Shown here: in pieces, positions 8,017-15,688 of the stretch
How positions within the stretch are numbered: the stretch's first letter is position 1
Layout of the letters: every line of letters starts with the position of its first letter
From: JAMXLO01 sp035492535
GTDB lineage: Bacteria > Pseudomonadota > Alphaproteobacteria > Acetobacterales > Acetobacteraceae
Reading direction: 5' to 3'
Length of the DNA stretch: 21,729 nucleotides
Assembly (NCBI GenBank): GCA_035492535.1
Contig: DATJJM010000264.1
Location: 1 to 21,729, forward strand
The notes under the pieces: generated by a model
The model's database searches: none
Told to the model about the DNA's origin: nothing
The model's input: only the letters and a program-made list of their open reading frames with translations
Made by a program: the position numbers and the translations under genes

Positions 8017-9240
8017 ATGAACAAAATATCTCGCCGGGCCGTGGTCGGCGCGCTGACCGCGGTGCCTCTGGCGATGCCTGCGATCATTCGCGCACAGAGC
8101 ACCTCGAAGCCCGTCAAGATCGGCCTGCTGAGCGATATGGGCGGCCCATACCGTGACGTCGGCGGCCCGGGTAACCGAGTTGCAACGGAGCTGGCGATCG
8201 AGGATTTCGGTGGTTCAGTGCTCGACCGGCCGATTCAGGTCCTGCAGGCCGACGATCAGAACAAGCCGGATGTATCGACGTCGATCGCACGCCAATGGAT
8301 CGATGATCAGGGTGTCGATGTCCTGGCGGACGGCGCCGCAAGCTCCGCAGGTCTCGCGATTCAGCAGGTTTGCCGCGAGAAGAAGCGCATCTACCTGATC
8401 ACCGGCCCGGCCACGTCCGACATGACGGGCAAGCAGTGCTCGCCCTACGGCATTCACTTCTCCTACGACACCTACGCCCTGGCGCACGGCACCGGCACCG
8501 CGTTGACGAAAGCTGGCGGCAGCAGTTGGTTTTTCGTCACTGCCGACTATGCGTTCGGATTTGCGCTGGAACGCGACACGATCGACGCGGTGAAGGCGAA
8601 TGGCGGACAGGTGCTGGGCACTGTTCGCGCCCCGCTGGCGACACCTGACTTCTCGTCGTTTCTTGTGCAGGCGCAGAGCTCGGGCGCGAAGGTGATCGGT
8701 TTCGCCAATGCGGGCGTCGATTTGCAGAACTGCCTGAAGCAGGCAGCGGAATTCGGCCTCACGGCGAATGGTACGCGGTTGGCGACGCTGCTGATGCAGA
8801 TCAGCGACGTGCACTCGCTCGGGCAGAAGGTGTGCGCGGGGTTGGCGTATACTGACTCGTTCTACTGGGACCTGAACGACAAGACGCGGGCCTGGTCGAA
8901 GCGCTGGAGTGCCAAGATGAACGGGATGGTCCCGGGCCTGCTGCATGCCGGCAACTACTGCGCGGCGTATCACTGGCTGAAGGCGGTCAAGGCAGCGGGC
9001 TCGACCGATGCCGATGCGGTGGTGGCGAAGATGAAGGCCACGCCGGTCAACGACTTCTACAATGACAACGTGAAAATCCGCGAGGACGGCCGCGTGATGC
9101 ACGCGATGTATTTGTGGCAGGTGAAGGCAGTGTCGGAGTCGAAATATCCGTTCGATTACTGCAAGAACCTCGCGGTCATCTCACCGGACCAGGCCTGGCG
9201 CCCGATAAGCGAGGGCGGCTGCCCGCTGGTGAAGGCCTAG
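8017..9240 (+). CDS. ABC transporter periplasmic substrate-binding protein (branched-chain amino acid/LivK type)
   Basis: 407 residues with a twin-arginine-like signal (SRRAVVGALTAVPLAMPA, cleavage probably after RA-Q near residue 27). The mature protein is a type I periplasmic-binding fold (Peripla_BP_6): it opens VKIGLLSDMGGPYRDVGGPG, then DDQNKPDVSTS and, later, VTADYAFGFALERD. Close relatives bind amino acids, aromatic acids, amides or dicarboxylates; the ligand cannot be read from sequence. GGGAG lies six bases before the ATG, and the gene follows korB by only 21 bases, so it is probably co-transcribed with the oxidoreductase. No permease or ATPase is in the window, making it an orphan binding protein here. 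Its ligand may be a precursor of the 2-oxoacid used by the operon (inference). Confidence 0.9.
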   Translation: MNKISRRAVVGALTAVPLAMPAIIRAQSTSKPVKIGLLSDMGGPYRDVGGPGNRVATELAIEDFGGSVLDRPIQVLQADDQNKPDVSTSIARQWIDDQGVDVLADGAASSAGLAIQQVCREKKRIYLITGPATSDMTGKQCSPYGIHFSYDTYALAHGTGTALTKAGGSSWFFVTADYAFGFALERDTIDAVKANGGQVLGTVRAPLATPDFSSFLVQAQSSGAKVIGFANAGVDLQNCLKQAAEFGLTANGTRLATLLMQISDVHSLGQKVCAGLAYTDSFYWDLNDKTRAWSKRWSAKMNGMVPGLLHAGNYCAAYHWLKAVKAAGSTDADAVVAKMKATPVNDFYNDNVKIREDGRVMHAMYLWQVKAVSESKYPFDYCKNLAVISPDQAWRPISEGGCPLVKA

Positions 9241-9249
9241 CCTTTCGCG

Positions 9250-11358
9250 CTACTTCAATAGCGCCGCTGCAATCTTCTCCCGTGTGAACGGCATGTCGCG
9301 GATGCGGGCGCCGAGCGCGTGGGCGACCGCATTGCCGATCGCCGCGGCGGTTGGCCCGAAGGTGCATTCACCCATGCCAAGCGTTGGATGGTCCGGCATC
9401 GGGATGATCTCCGTCTCGATCTCCGGCACCTCGGAGAAATGCAGGATCGGATAGCCCAACCAATCCAGCGACGTGATGCCGTCGCCTTCCATCCGCACCT
9501 GCTCCTTCAGCGTCATGCTGATTGCCTGCACGATGCCGCCATCAAGCTGGTTGCGCGCGCCATCCGGATTGATCACCAGCCCGGCGTCCGCAACACACCA
9601 GACGCGGTTCACGCGCACGTCCTGTTCCACCTCCACTTCCACCGCGACGCCAGCATAGGCGGCCTTGTTCTTGTAGCGCGCCCAGCCGAGGCCGAGACCG
9701 CGTCCAGAGCCGGCCGGACCACGCGAGGTCCAGTTGCAGCGTTTCGCCAGCGTCTCCACCAGCACACGCGCCCGGAGATCGGTGATTGCGGACAATCGGT
9801 ATTCAACCGGATCGACGCCGGCGCGGTCCGCCAACTCATCCATGAAGCACTCGATGGCGAATACGTTCGGCAGAGCCCCAAGCCCGCGAAGTGCGGAGGT
9901 ACGCACGGGCGCCTGCCGCACCAGGTGATGAACCACGCGCCGTGCCGCGAAGTCATACAGAGGGAACGCATTGCGCGTACCGCCGCCGCCATTCGCCTCC
10001 GGAGGATCAGTGGGACGTGGATCCGGCGGGGGCGTCGGCAAAGCCTCGTGAGTGAGCATGTTGCCGCCGCTGCTCGGCCGCTGCACGTGCGTCGGCGACC
10101 AGATTTCCGCAGTCCAGTCCACGGGTTTTCCTGCGCCGTCCAGAGCGGCGCGCAGTGTGATGTGCATCGCCGGACCGACGGGTTCAAAACCGAACTCTTC
10201 CTCGCGCCGCCACTGCACGCGGATACAATGGTCCGGCACCTGCAAGGCGATCAGGGCGGCATCGACGGCGACGTCGTCAGCACCGTTGTGGCCGTAGCAT
10301 CCAGCGCCATGCGCATGCCTCACCGTGATCGAGTCACTCGGGATACCCAGGACGCTCGACAGAGCGGTTTGCAGTGGATACGGCCCCTGCGTGTGCGACC
10401 AGACGGACAGATGGCCATTCCGGTATTCGGCCAACGCACAGGATGGTGCCATGGATGCATGCGCTACATACGGTCGTGAATAGCTTGCCTCGACAACGTT
10501 CGCAGTCGTTGCAGCAGGCAGCGGATCGCCGAGTACACGATCCACGGAAGGCTGGCCGACGAGCCAGGCCGCCTCCTGCTGTTCAGGCGTGATCTGCCGA
10601 ACGTTCTGCCATTTCGCGTGCATTGGTGCCACTGCGGCTGCGCGCTGCACCACGCCCTCATCCGCACCGACGAAGGCAACGAAGTCACCAACACGGATTA
10701 CGCGGAAATCGCCACGTTCGGCGCGCCGCACCGACGCCTCATCGAATGACGCGAGCTTCGCGCCACGGCAGGGCTGGCGCAGGATGCGCGCGTGCAGCGT
10801 ATCAGGCCGCACCATGTCGTGCACGAAGGCGCCGCCGGAGATTTTAGCCGGCAGATCGCGACGTGGTGTCGACCGGCCGACATAGCGATAAGCCGTGTGC
10901 GGCTTCGGCTTCGCACTGCCTTCGATGTCGCGCGCGAAATCCTCGGTGGCGGCGAAGTTCCAGTAATCATGGCCGGTCGGTGCACCGGAACGATGGAACG
11001 CCCCGTCCTGGACCGACAGTTCAGCCGGGCTGCAATTCAGCCGCTGCGCAAGCCGATCCAACACACGGGTCCGGAGCTCCGCCGATACCAGGCGCACAGA
11101 ACTGCCCGAGACCTCGATCGACTGGCTGCCCGTGGTCTGGCCTTCATCCGGTGCGTCCTGCGTATCGCCAGACAGCACGGAGATCCGGTCCAGATCCACA
11201 TCCAGCTCATCAGCGGCAATTTGTGCGAGCGCGGTGACGTTGCCCTGGCCCAGCTCCACTTTGCCGACCGCGAGGCGCACGGTGCGATCCGCGTCAAAGC
11301 GGATCCACTTCTCCATGCGCCTGTTGTTCTGGATCGACAGCGGCAACGTGTCGCTCAT
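9250..11358 (-). CDS. Molybdopterin-binding large subunit of xanthine dehydrogenase/isoquinoline 1-oxidoreductase-type hydroxylase
   Basis: 702 residues from the ATG at 11358, which forms an ATGA overlap with the small-subunit stop. The N-terminal region (LAVGKVELGQGNVTALAQ, then EGQTTGSQSIEVSG) and the late GMGE with Glu664, the catalytic glutamate of the family, identify a molybdenum hydroxylase large subunit of the IorB/NicB branch. Such enzymes insert water-derived oxygen into N-heterocycles or aldehydes. No Tat signal is seen, so it is probably cytosolic. NicB-type proteins carry extra cytochrome c domains; this one has none, and no FAD subunit (CoxM type) is nearby, so the electron acceptor is unknown. 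The frame is open to 11541, but the upstream part is the reverse of the small subunit. Converges with the solute-binding gene, 9 bases apart. Confidence 0.9.
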   Translation of the reverse strand: MSDTLPLSIQNNRRMEKWIRFDADRTVRLAVGKVELGQGNVTALAQIAADELDVDLDRISVLSGDTQDAPDEGQTTGSQSIEVSGSSVRLVSAELRTRVLDRLAQRLNCSPAELSVQDGAFHRSGAPTGHDYWNFAATEDFARDIEGSAKPKPHTAYRYVGRSTPRRDLPAKISGGAFVHDMVRPDTLHARILRQPCRGAKLASFDEASVRRAERGDFRVIRVGDFVAFVGADEGVVQRAAAVAPMHAKWQNVRQITPEQQEAAWLVGQPSVDRVLGDPLPAATTANVVEASYSRPYVAHASMAPSCALAEYRNGHLSVWSHTQGPYPLQTALSSVLGIPSDSITVRHAHGAGCYGHNGADDVAVDAALIALQVPDHCIRVQWRREEEFGFEPVGPAMHITLRAALDGAGKPVDWTAEIWSPTHVQRPSSGGNMLTHEALPTPPPDPRPTDPPEANGGGGTRNAFPLYDFAARRVVHHLVRQAPVRTSALRGLGALPNVFAIECFMDELADRAGVDPVEYRLSAITDLRARVLVETLAKRCNWTSRGPAGSGRGLGLGWARYKNKAAYAGVAVEVEVEQDVRVNRVWCVADAGLVINPDGARNQLDGGIVQAISMTLKEQVRMEGDGITSLDWLGYPILHFSEVPEIETEIIPMPDHPTLGMGECTFGPTAAAIGNAVAHALGARIRDMPFTREKIAAALLK

Positions 11359-11828
11359 GCGCCCTTCCCTTCCTGCATCATGGCCGCGGCCTTTTCGACG
11401 GCGCGCAGGATCCGCGGCTGCGCGCCGCAGCGACAGAGATGCTTGTCCAGCGCTTGCACGATCTCCGCGCGGGATGGCGATGGATTGCGATCCAGCAATG
11501 CCTTCGCGCTCATGATGATGCCGGAGAGACAGTAGCCGCACTGCCCCGCCTGCTCATCGAGGAACGCCTGCTGCAACGGATGCGGCGCCGCCGGCGTGCC
11601 CAGGGCCTCGATCGTCGTAACGCGGCCGCCGGCTGCAGTGCCAACTTCGCGCGAGCAGGCATGCACCGGCTGGCCGTCCAGCAGCACTACGCAGCTGCCA
11701 CATTGCTCCAGGCCGCAGCCATAGCGCGTGCCCACCAATCCAAGCTGGTTGCGCAACACATCGAGTAAAGGCGTCGTGCCGGCCACGGCAATCTGCACGG
11801 GCCGGCCGTTGACAGTCAGTTCAATCAT
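11355..11828 (-). CDS. [2Fe-2S] small subunit of molybdenum hydroxylase (IorA/NicA/CoxS-like)
   Basis: 157 residues. The plant-type [2Fe-2S] motif uses Cys38, 43, 46 and 58 (CGLEQCGSC ... C). The second cluster uses Cys97, 100, 132 and 134 (QCGYC ... CRCG). This two-cluster layout and the length are standard for the small subunit that relays electrons from the molybdenum site. The ATG at 11828 overlaps the aminotransferase stop (ATGA), and its own stop overlaps the large-subunit start, so all three genes are translationally coupled. A longer frame to 11987 runs back into the aminotransferase and is rejected. Confidence 0.93.
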   Translation of the reverse strand: MIELTVNGRPVQIAVAGTTPLLDVLRNQLGLVGTRYGCGLEQCGSCVVLLDGQPVHACSREVGTAAGGRVTTIEALGTPAAPHPLQQAFLDEQAGQCGYCLSGIIMSAKALLDRNPSPSRAEIVQALDKHLCRCGAQPRILRAVEKAAAMMQEGKGA

Positions 11829-13057
11829 GCCGTGCGGCGCTGCACGTTCGCGCTCCTTACCGGGATGCCGGTCTGTTCGTAACAGACCTGGGCCAGTGCG
11901 GCGACACCTTCGCGGATCACCTCCTTCGACGGCAGCGCGAAACACAGGCGCATATACGATTTGGCAGGCTCGGGGTTGCAGACCCACTCAGGACCTGGAT
12001 TGAAGTGAATCCCCGCATCCGCCGCGGGCTTCACCAGCTTCCGCACATCGACGCTGTCGGGCAGCTTGAACCACAGGAAGATGCCGCCCTTCGGCTTCCA
12101 CATCTCGGCGCTGGTGCCGAACTCACGCTCGACCGCTTCGATCATCGTATCGAGCTTTTCTTTCAACACGTTGGTCAGTGCGCCAACATGCCGATCGAAA
12201 TGGTTGGCGAAGTATTCAGCCACAATCATCTGATCCAGCGCGCCCGTGCCGCTGTCGGTCTTGCACGCGAGCATGCGTGACAGCACCGGCCAGTCGGACA
12301 CCGCGTAGCCGACGCGCAGGGCAGGTGCCAGGGTTTTCGAGAAGGATCCGATATGCACGACCTGCTTCGGATCCATCGAATAAAGCGAAGGCGGCGCTTC
12401 GCCGGCCCAGACCAGATCGGCGTAACACTCATCCTCGAAGATCGCGACGCCATACTGCCGGGCCAGCGCCAGCAACTGCTGGCGACGTTCCATCGGCATG
12501 ATACTGCCGGAGGGATTCTGGATGGTCGGGATCGTGTAGATGTATTTCGGCGTGATGCCCTTTTTCTTCAGGTCCTCCAGCGTGGAGGCCAACACGTCCA
12601 GCCTGATGCCGTCCTCGTCCAGCGGCACGCCCACGATATTCGCGCCAACGCGCTTGAAGCGATTGATGGCGCCGGCGTAGCAGAATTCTTCCAATATGAT
12701 CGTATCGCCGGGATCGACGAACAGGCGGCTGATGATGTCGATGCCCTGACCTGACCCGGTCAGCACCAGGACCTCGTCGCGGGTGATTTTCATGCCGCGA
12801 TGGCGGTTCAGCTTATCGGCAACCATCTGGCGCAGTCCGACATAGCCCTGCGGTCCCTGCGCCAGATTGTACATCGCCAACTTTGAGCCGTCGCGGCGCA
12901 GCACGGAGGCAGTCGCCTCGATCAGGCCTTCGATCGGAATCCGTTCCGGGTCATTGTGGCCGCCAACGAAATTGTACTTGGGGAAACCGGGGAAACGTGG
13001 CGCCGGGTCCGGCAAACCCTTCGCGAAATGTGATGTCAGATCGAATGCGGCGCTCAT
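11825..13057 (-). CDS. PLP-dependent class I/II aminotransferase
   Basis: 410 residues from the ATG at 13057, which has a strong GGAGG site in front of it. Fold type I signatures are present: YNLAQGPQGYVGLRQ, IPTIQNPSGS (Asn181), FEDECYADL (Asp209) and SFSKTLAPALRVGY, with the Schiff-base Lys241 and phosphate-contacting Arg248. Overall it resembles 2-aminoadipate/aromatic aminotransferases of the MocR-domain type without the DNA-binding part. It converts an amino acid to its 2-oxoacid with an oxoacid acceptor; specificity is unknown. As first gene of a coupled three-gene operon with the molybdenum hydroxylase it may act on the same substrate or product (inference). The frame continues upstream to 13174 only through the palindromic repeat. 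Confidence 0.9.
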   Translation of the reverse strand: MSAAFDLTSHFAKGLPDPAPRFPGFPKYNFVGGHNDPERIPIEGLIEATASVLRRDGSKLAMYNLAQGPQGYVGLRQMVADKLNRHRGMKITRDEVLVLTGSGQGIDIISRLFVDPGDTIILEEFCYAGAINRFKRVGANIVGVPLDEDGIRLDVLASTLEDLKKKGITPKYIYTIPTIQNPSGSIMPMERRQQLLALARQYGVAIFEDECYADLVWAGEAPPSLYSMDPKQVVHIGSFSKTLAPALRVGYAVSDWPVLSRMLACKTDSGTGALDQMIVAEYFANHFDRHVGALTNVLKEKLDTMIEAVEREFGTSAEMWKPKGGIFLWFKLPDSVDVRKLVKPAADAGIHFNPGPEWVCNPEPAKSYMRLCFALPSKEVIREGVAALAQVCYEQTGIPVRSANVQRRTA

Positions 13058-13109
13058 GATCGCTTCCTCCGTCGGCATTTGGCGAAGATTCGCATGGTGG
13101 ACGGGGGGT

Positions 13110-13259
13110 GGCAAGGAAGGGTCCACACGGAGAACACAGGGAACCACGGAGAGCCACCGAGAATAGATGATCATGCGCTGCGCACGACAGCGATGGACCG
13201 AATAATCCTCGGTGGTTGTCAGCGGTCCTTCGTGTTCTCCGTGTGGACCCTTCCTTGCC
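13110..13259. repeat. 150-bp palindromic repeat element
   Basis: An inverted repeat with arms 13110-13164 and 13205-13259. The outer 28 bases are perfect reverse complements (beginning GGCAAGGAAGGGTCCACACG), and the next 27 match at about 18 positions without gaps. The loop is about 40 bases. The core CACGGAGAACAC resembles dispersed extragenic repeats in many bacterial genomes (recollection, not searched). It sits between divergent genes. No target-site duplication or transposase is seen. Confidence 0.85.
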
Positions 13260-13314
13260 TTGTCCCGCCTGCGCGACCATGTGCCAGCGGAAGGTTCAAC
13301 AGGAGTAGCACCAC

Positions 13315-13767
13315 ATGGCCCATCGAAAGCCCCGCATGGTCGGCATGAACCATGTCGCCATAGAAGTCGGCGACATTGAGGAAGCGCTCGCCTTCTACGG
13401 CCGCATCTTCGAGTTCACGCTCCGTGGCAAGGGCAAGACCAATGCCTTCATCGACATGGGCGATCAGTTCATCAACCTCACCCAGGTCGCCAAGGACCAT
13501 CGCGACAGTCCGCGCCATTTTGGTCTCGTTGTGGACGACCGCAGCGCGGTACCCGAGCTGGTGAAGGAGGCCGGCGGCGAATTGCTGGATGGCCCGTTCC
13601 TCGACTTCCTCGATCCCTGGGGAAATCGCGTCGAGGTCATCCAGTACAGCGACATCCAGTTCACCAAGGCGCCGCATGTGATGCGCGGCATGGGCCTGTC
13701 ACTGGACAAGACCGACAAGGCGCGGCGAGAACTGGCGGAGAAAGGCATGGCACCGGAGCCGGCCTGA
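13315..13767 (+). CDS. VOC (glyoxalase/bleomycin-resistance fold) family protein
   Basis: 150 residues with AGGAG about 11 bases upstream. The vicinal-oxygen-chelate pattern is clear: MNHVAIEVGDIEEALAFY near the N-terminus, RHFGLVVDD in the middle and FLDPWGNRVEVIQYSD near the end. His13, His68 and Glu107 are plausible metal ligands. The family includes glyoxalases, dioxygenases and epimerases, so the reaction is not predicted. It is followed after 22 bases by the flavin oxidoreductase gene, so the two are probably one transcript. Start and length suit a single-domain VOC protein. Confidence 0.88.
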   Translation: MAHRKPRMVGMNHVAIEVGDIEEALAFYGRIFEFTLRGKGKTNAFIDMGDQFINLTQVAKDHRDSPRHFGLVVDDRSAVPELVKEAGGELLDGPFLDFLDPWGNRVEVIQYSDIQFTKAPHVMRGMGLSLDKTDKARRELAEKGMAPEPA

Positions 13768-13789
13768 CACCGCAAGGACCTAACTCCGC

Positions 13790-14866
13790 ATGCCGACGCC
13801 GCTGCTGTTCGAACCCGTCACCTTTCGCTCCGTCACCGCGCGCAACCGCATCGTCGTCGCACCGATGTGCCAGTACAGTGCCAGCGATGGCCTGGGCGAT
13901 GACTGGCACATCCAGCACCTGGGTGCGCGCGCCATGGGTGGTGCCGGCATTGTCTTCACCGAGGCCACCCATGTGTCGGCCATTGGTCGCATCACGCCCT
14001 GGTGCCTCGGGCTGTGGAACGATCAGCACAAGGCACTGCTCGCGCGAGTTGTGTCGATCATCGAGCGCGGCGGTGCTGTTCCCGGCATCCAGATCGCTCA
14101 CGCAGGCCGCAAGGCGAGCACCACGCGGACCTGGGAGGGGAGCAAGCCGATCGCGCCACACGACGGCGGCTGGGTCCCCGTCGCACCCAGCCCAATTCCG
14201 TTCCATCCGGGCGCGGTCGATCCTCACGCACTTTCCGCCGCCGAGATCGCCGACATAGCGGGCCAGTTCGCCGCCACTGCGCGGATGGCCCGCCAGGCCG
14301 GCATGAAGGTGGTCGAGGTACACGCGGCGCACGGCTATCTGCTGCACTCGTTCCTTTCGCCCATCTCCAACCACCGCAATGATGACTATGGCGGCGACCT
14401 CGAAGGGCGCAGCCGGTTCTTGATGGAAACACTGGATGCTGTGCGTGCGGAGTGGCCGGCCGACCTGCCGCTCTTCGTCCGGCTGTCCTGCGTCGATTAT
14501 CTGCCGGGTGGGCTGACCATCGAGGACACGGTCACGCTCGCCCGGAAGATTGCGGCGCGCGGCGATGTGGATCTGATCGACTGCTCCTCCGGTGCGATTT
14601 CGCCGGACGTGCGCATCCCGACCCATCCCGGCTACCAGGTCCCATTCGCCGAGGCCGTGAAGCACGGCGCCAACATCGCCACCGGCGCAGTGGGCCTGAT
14701 CACGGAACCCACGCACGCTGCCGAGATTGTCGCTAACAATCGCGCTGACCTGGTGTTCGTGGCGCGGGTTCTGCTGGCCGATCCCGCGTGGCCGTTGCGC
14801 GCGGCCAGGGCGCTGGGCGTGAAGCCCGAACTGCCCCCACCCTATTGGCGGGCCACGTTGGCTTAA
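13790..14866 (+). CDS. NADH:flavin oxidoreductase, old yellow enzyme family (YqjM-like)
   Basis: 358 residues. The thermophilic/YqjM-like OYE class is shown by APMCQYSASDG with Cys27 and Tyr29, QIAHAGRK at 101-108, and HAAHGYLLHSFLSP, whose His178 and His181 bind the substrate carbonyl. The FMN-binding C-terminal part includes LIDCSSGAI and LVFVARVLLADPAWP. These enzymes reduce activated C=C bonds of enones or related xenobiotics using NAD(P)H. Length is typical. AAGGA lies about 12 bases upstream, and the preceding VOC gene is 22 bases away. The large minus-strand frame over this gene is a shadow. Confidence 0.93.
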   Translation: MPTPLLFEPVTFRSVTARNRIVVAPMCQYSASDGLGDDWHIQHLGARAMGGAGIVFTEATHVSAIGRITPWCLGLWNDQHKALLARVVSIIERGGAVPGIQIAHAGRKASTTRTWEGSKPIAPHDGGWVPVAPSPIPFHPGAVDPHALSAAEIADIAGQFAATARMARQAGMKVVEVHAAHGYLLHSFLSPISNHRNDDYGGDLEGRSRFLMETLDAVRAEWPADLPLFVRLSCVDYLPGGLTIEDTVTLARKIAARGDVDLIDCSSGAISPDVRIPTHPGYQVPFAEAVKHGANIATGAVGLITEPTHAAEIVANNRADLVFVARVLLADPAWPLRAARALGVKPELPPPYWRATLA

Positions 14867-14964
14867 GCCGCCTGAACAATTCCGTGCGAGGCACACGCTA
14901 CCGCCCCAATTGTCCACCAATGCTGGCGGAGTAGATACGCGGCCAGCCACGGAGATGCCCTGCC

Positions 14965-15567
14965 ATGAAGATTGCCACCGCCCTGCTCGTCACAACCATG
15001 CTGACGGCAGTGCCAGCCTGGGCGCAGACCTCTGGCTCCCAGGCCGCTCCAACCACCACCGCCACACCAGCACCTGCTGCTTCGGCACCGGCGGCCAGCG
15101 CGGCGCCACCCGCCGCACCAGCGCCGAGCGCGGAGGCGACCACGCCAAAACGCCCAACACATCACGCCCGCGCCGCCTCGGTCGTTCCCTCGGGTGAGAC
15201 GATGGAGGCTATGGTGGAGAAACGCATCAGCGATCTGCACCGGCAGCTCCACATCACGTCAGGCGAAAGCTCCGAGTGGGGCCAGTTCGCTCAAGTAATG
15301 CGTGACAACGCCAAGGAGATCGACCAGGCGTATGCCGATCGGGCCCACAAGCTCGACAGCATGTCGGCGGTCGGCAACATGCAGTCCTATGCCCAGATCG
15401 AGCAGCTGCGTGCTCAGCAGGTGCAGAAGCTGGTACCAGCGTTCCAGGCGCTGTACGCCTCGCTGTCGGACCAGCAGAAACAGGCAGCGGACGCGGTGTT
15501 TCGTAACCAGGCGGTGAAAGCCCAGGCACATCGCCAGGCTGCCACGAACAGGCACGCCGCTAAATAG
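14965..15567 (+). CDS. Periplasmic Spy/CpxP-like LTXXQ-motif protein
   Basis: 200 residues with a Sec signal peptide (MKIATALLVTTMLTAVPAWA, cleavage after AWA). A low-complexity Ala/Pro/Thr linker to about residue 65 is followed by an all-helical region. That region has two family-like repeats, around LHRQLHITSGESSEWGQF and LYASLSDQQKQAADAVF; the latter corresponds to the LTxxQ motif. Spy/CpxP proteins are periplasmic chaperones or stress sensors. The gene stands alone, with about 98 bases before it and a GGAG ten bases upstream of the ATG. Assignment to the broad family is fair; function beyond that is unknown. Confidence 0.8.
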   Translation: MKIATALLVTTMLTAVPAWAQTSGSQAAPTTTATPAPAASAPAASAAPPAAPAPSAEATTPKRPTHHARAASVVPSGETMEAMVEKRISDLHRQLHITSGESSEWGQFAQVMRDNAKEIDQAYADRAHKLDSMSAVGNMQSYAQIEQLRAQQVQKLVPAFQALYASLSDQQKQAADAVFRNQAVKAQAHRQAATNRHAAK

Positions 15568-15626
15568 CGCGAGCGGGCTCTGCAACCTTGATTCGCGAGG
15601 CAATTAACCTTGGCAAGGAATTCATC

Positions 15627-15688
15627 TTGCCGGGTTCAATGCTTCGCGAATAAGCTCCAGGCAGCAGACCAACAGTGGATGGCATCTT
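15627..15688 (+). repeat. Leader of sulfotransferase gene 1, duplicated in front of gene 2
   Basis: This stretch aligns with 16864-16924. Both copies have TTGC(C/A)G, a 17-base spacer, ATAAG(C/G), and an ATGGCAT 10 bases before the real ATG. The conserved hexamers with 17-base spacing could be a weak promoter; this is inference. Confidence 0.5.

Noticed and set aside
9319..10479. 386-residue plus-strand frame
   Set aside because: Antisense of the molybdopterin subunit; no recognisable domain.
13661..14950. 429-residue minus-strand frame
   Set aside because: Antisense of the old yellow enzyme gene; high-GC codon bias creates the open frame.
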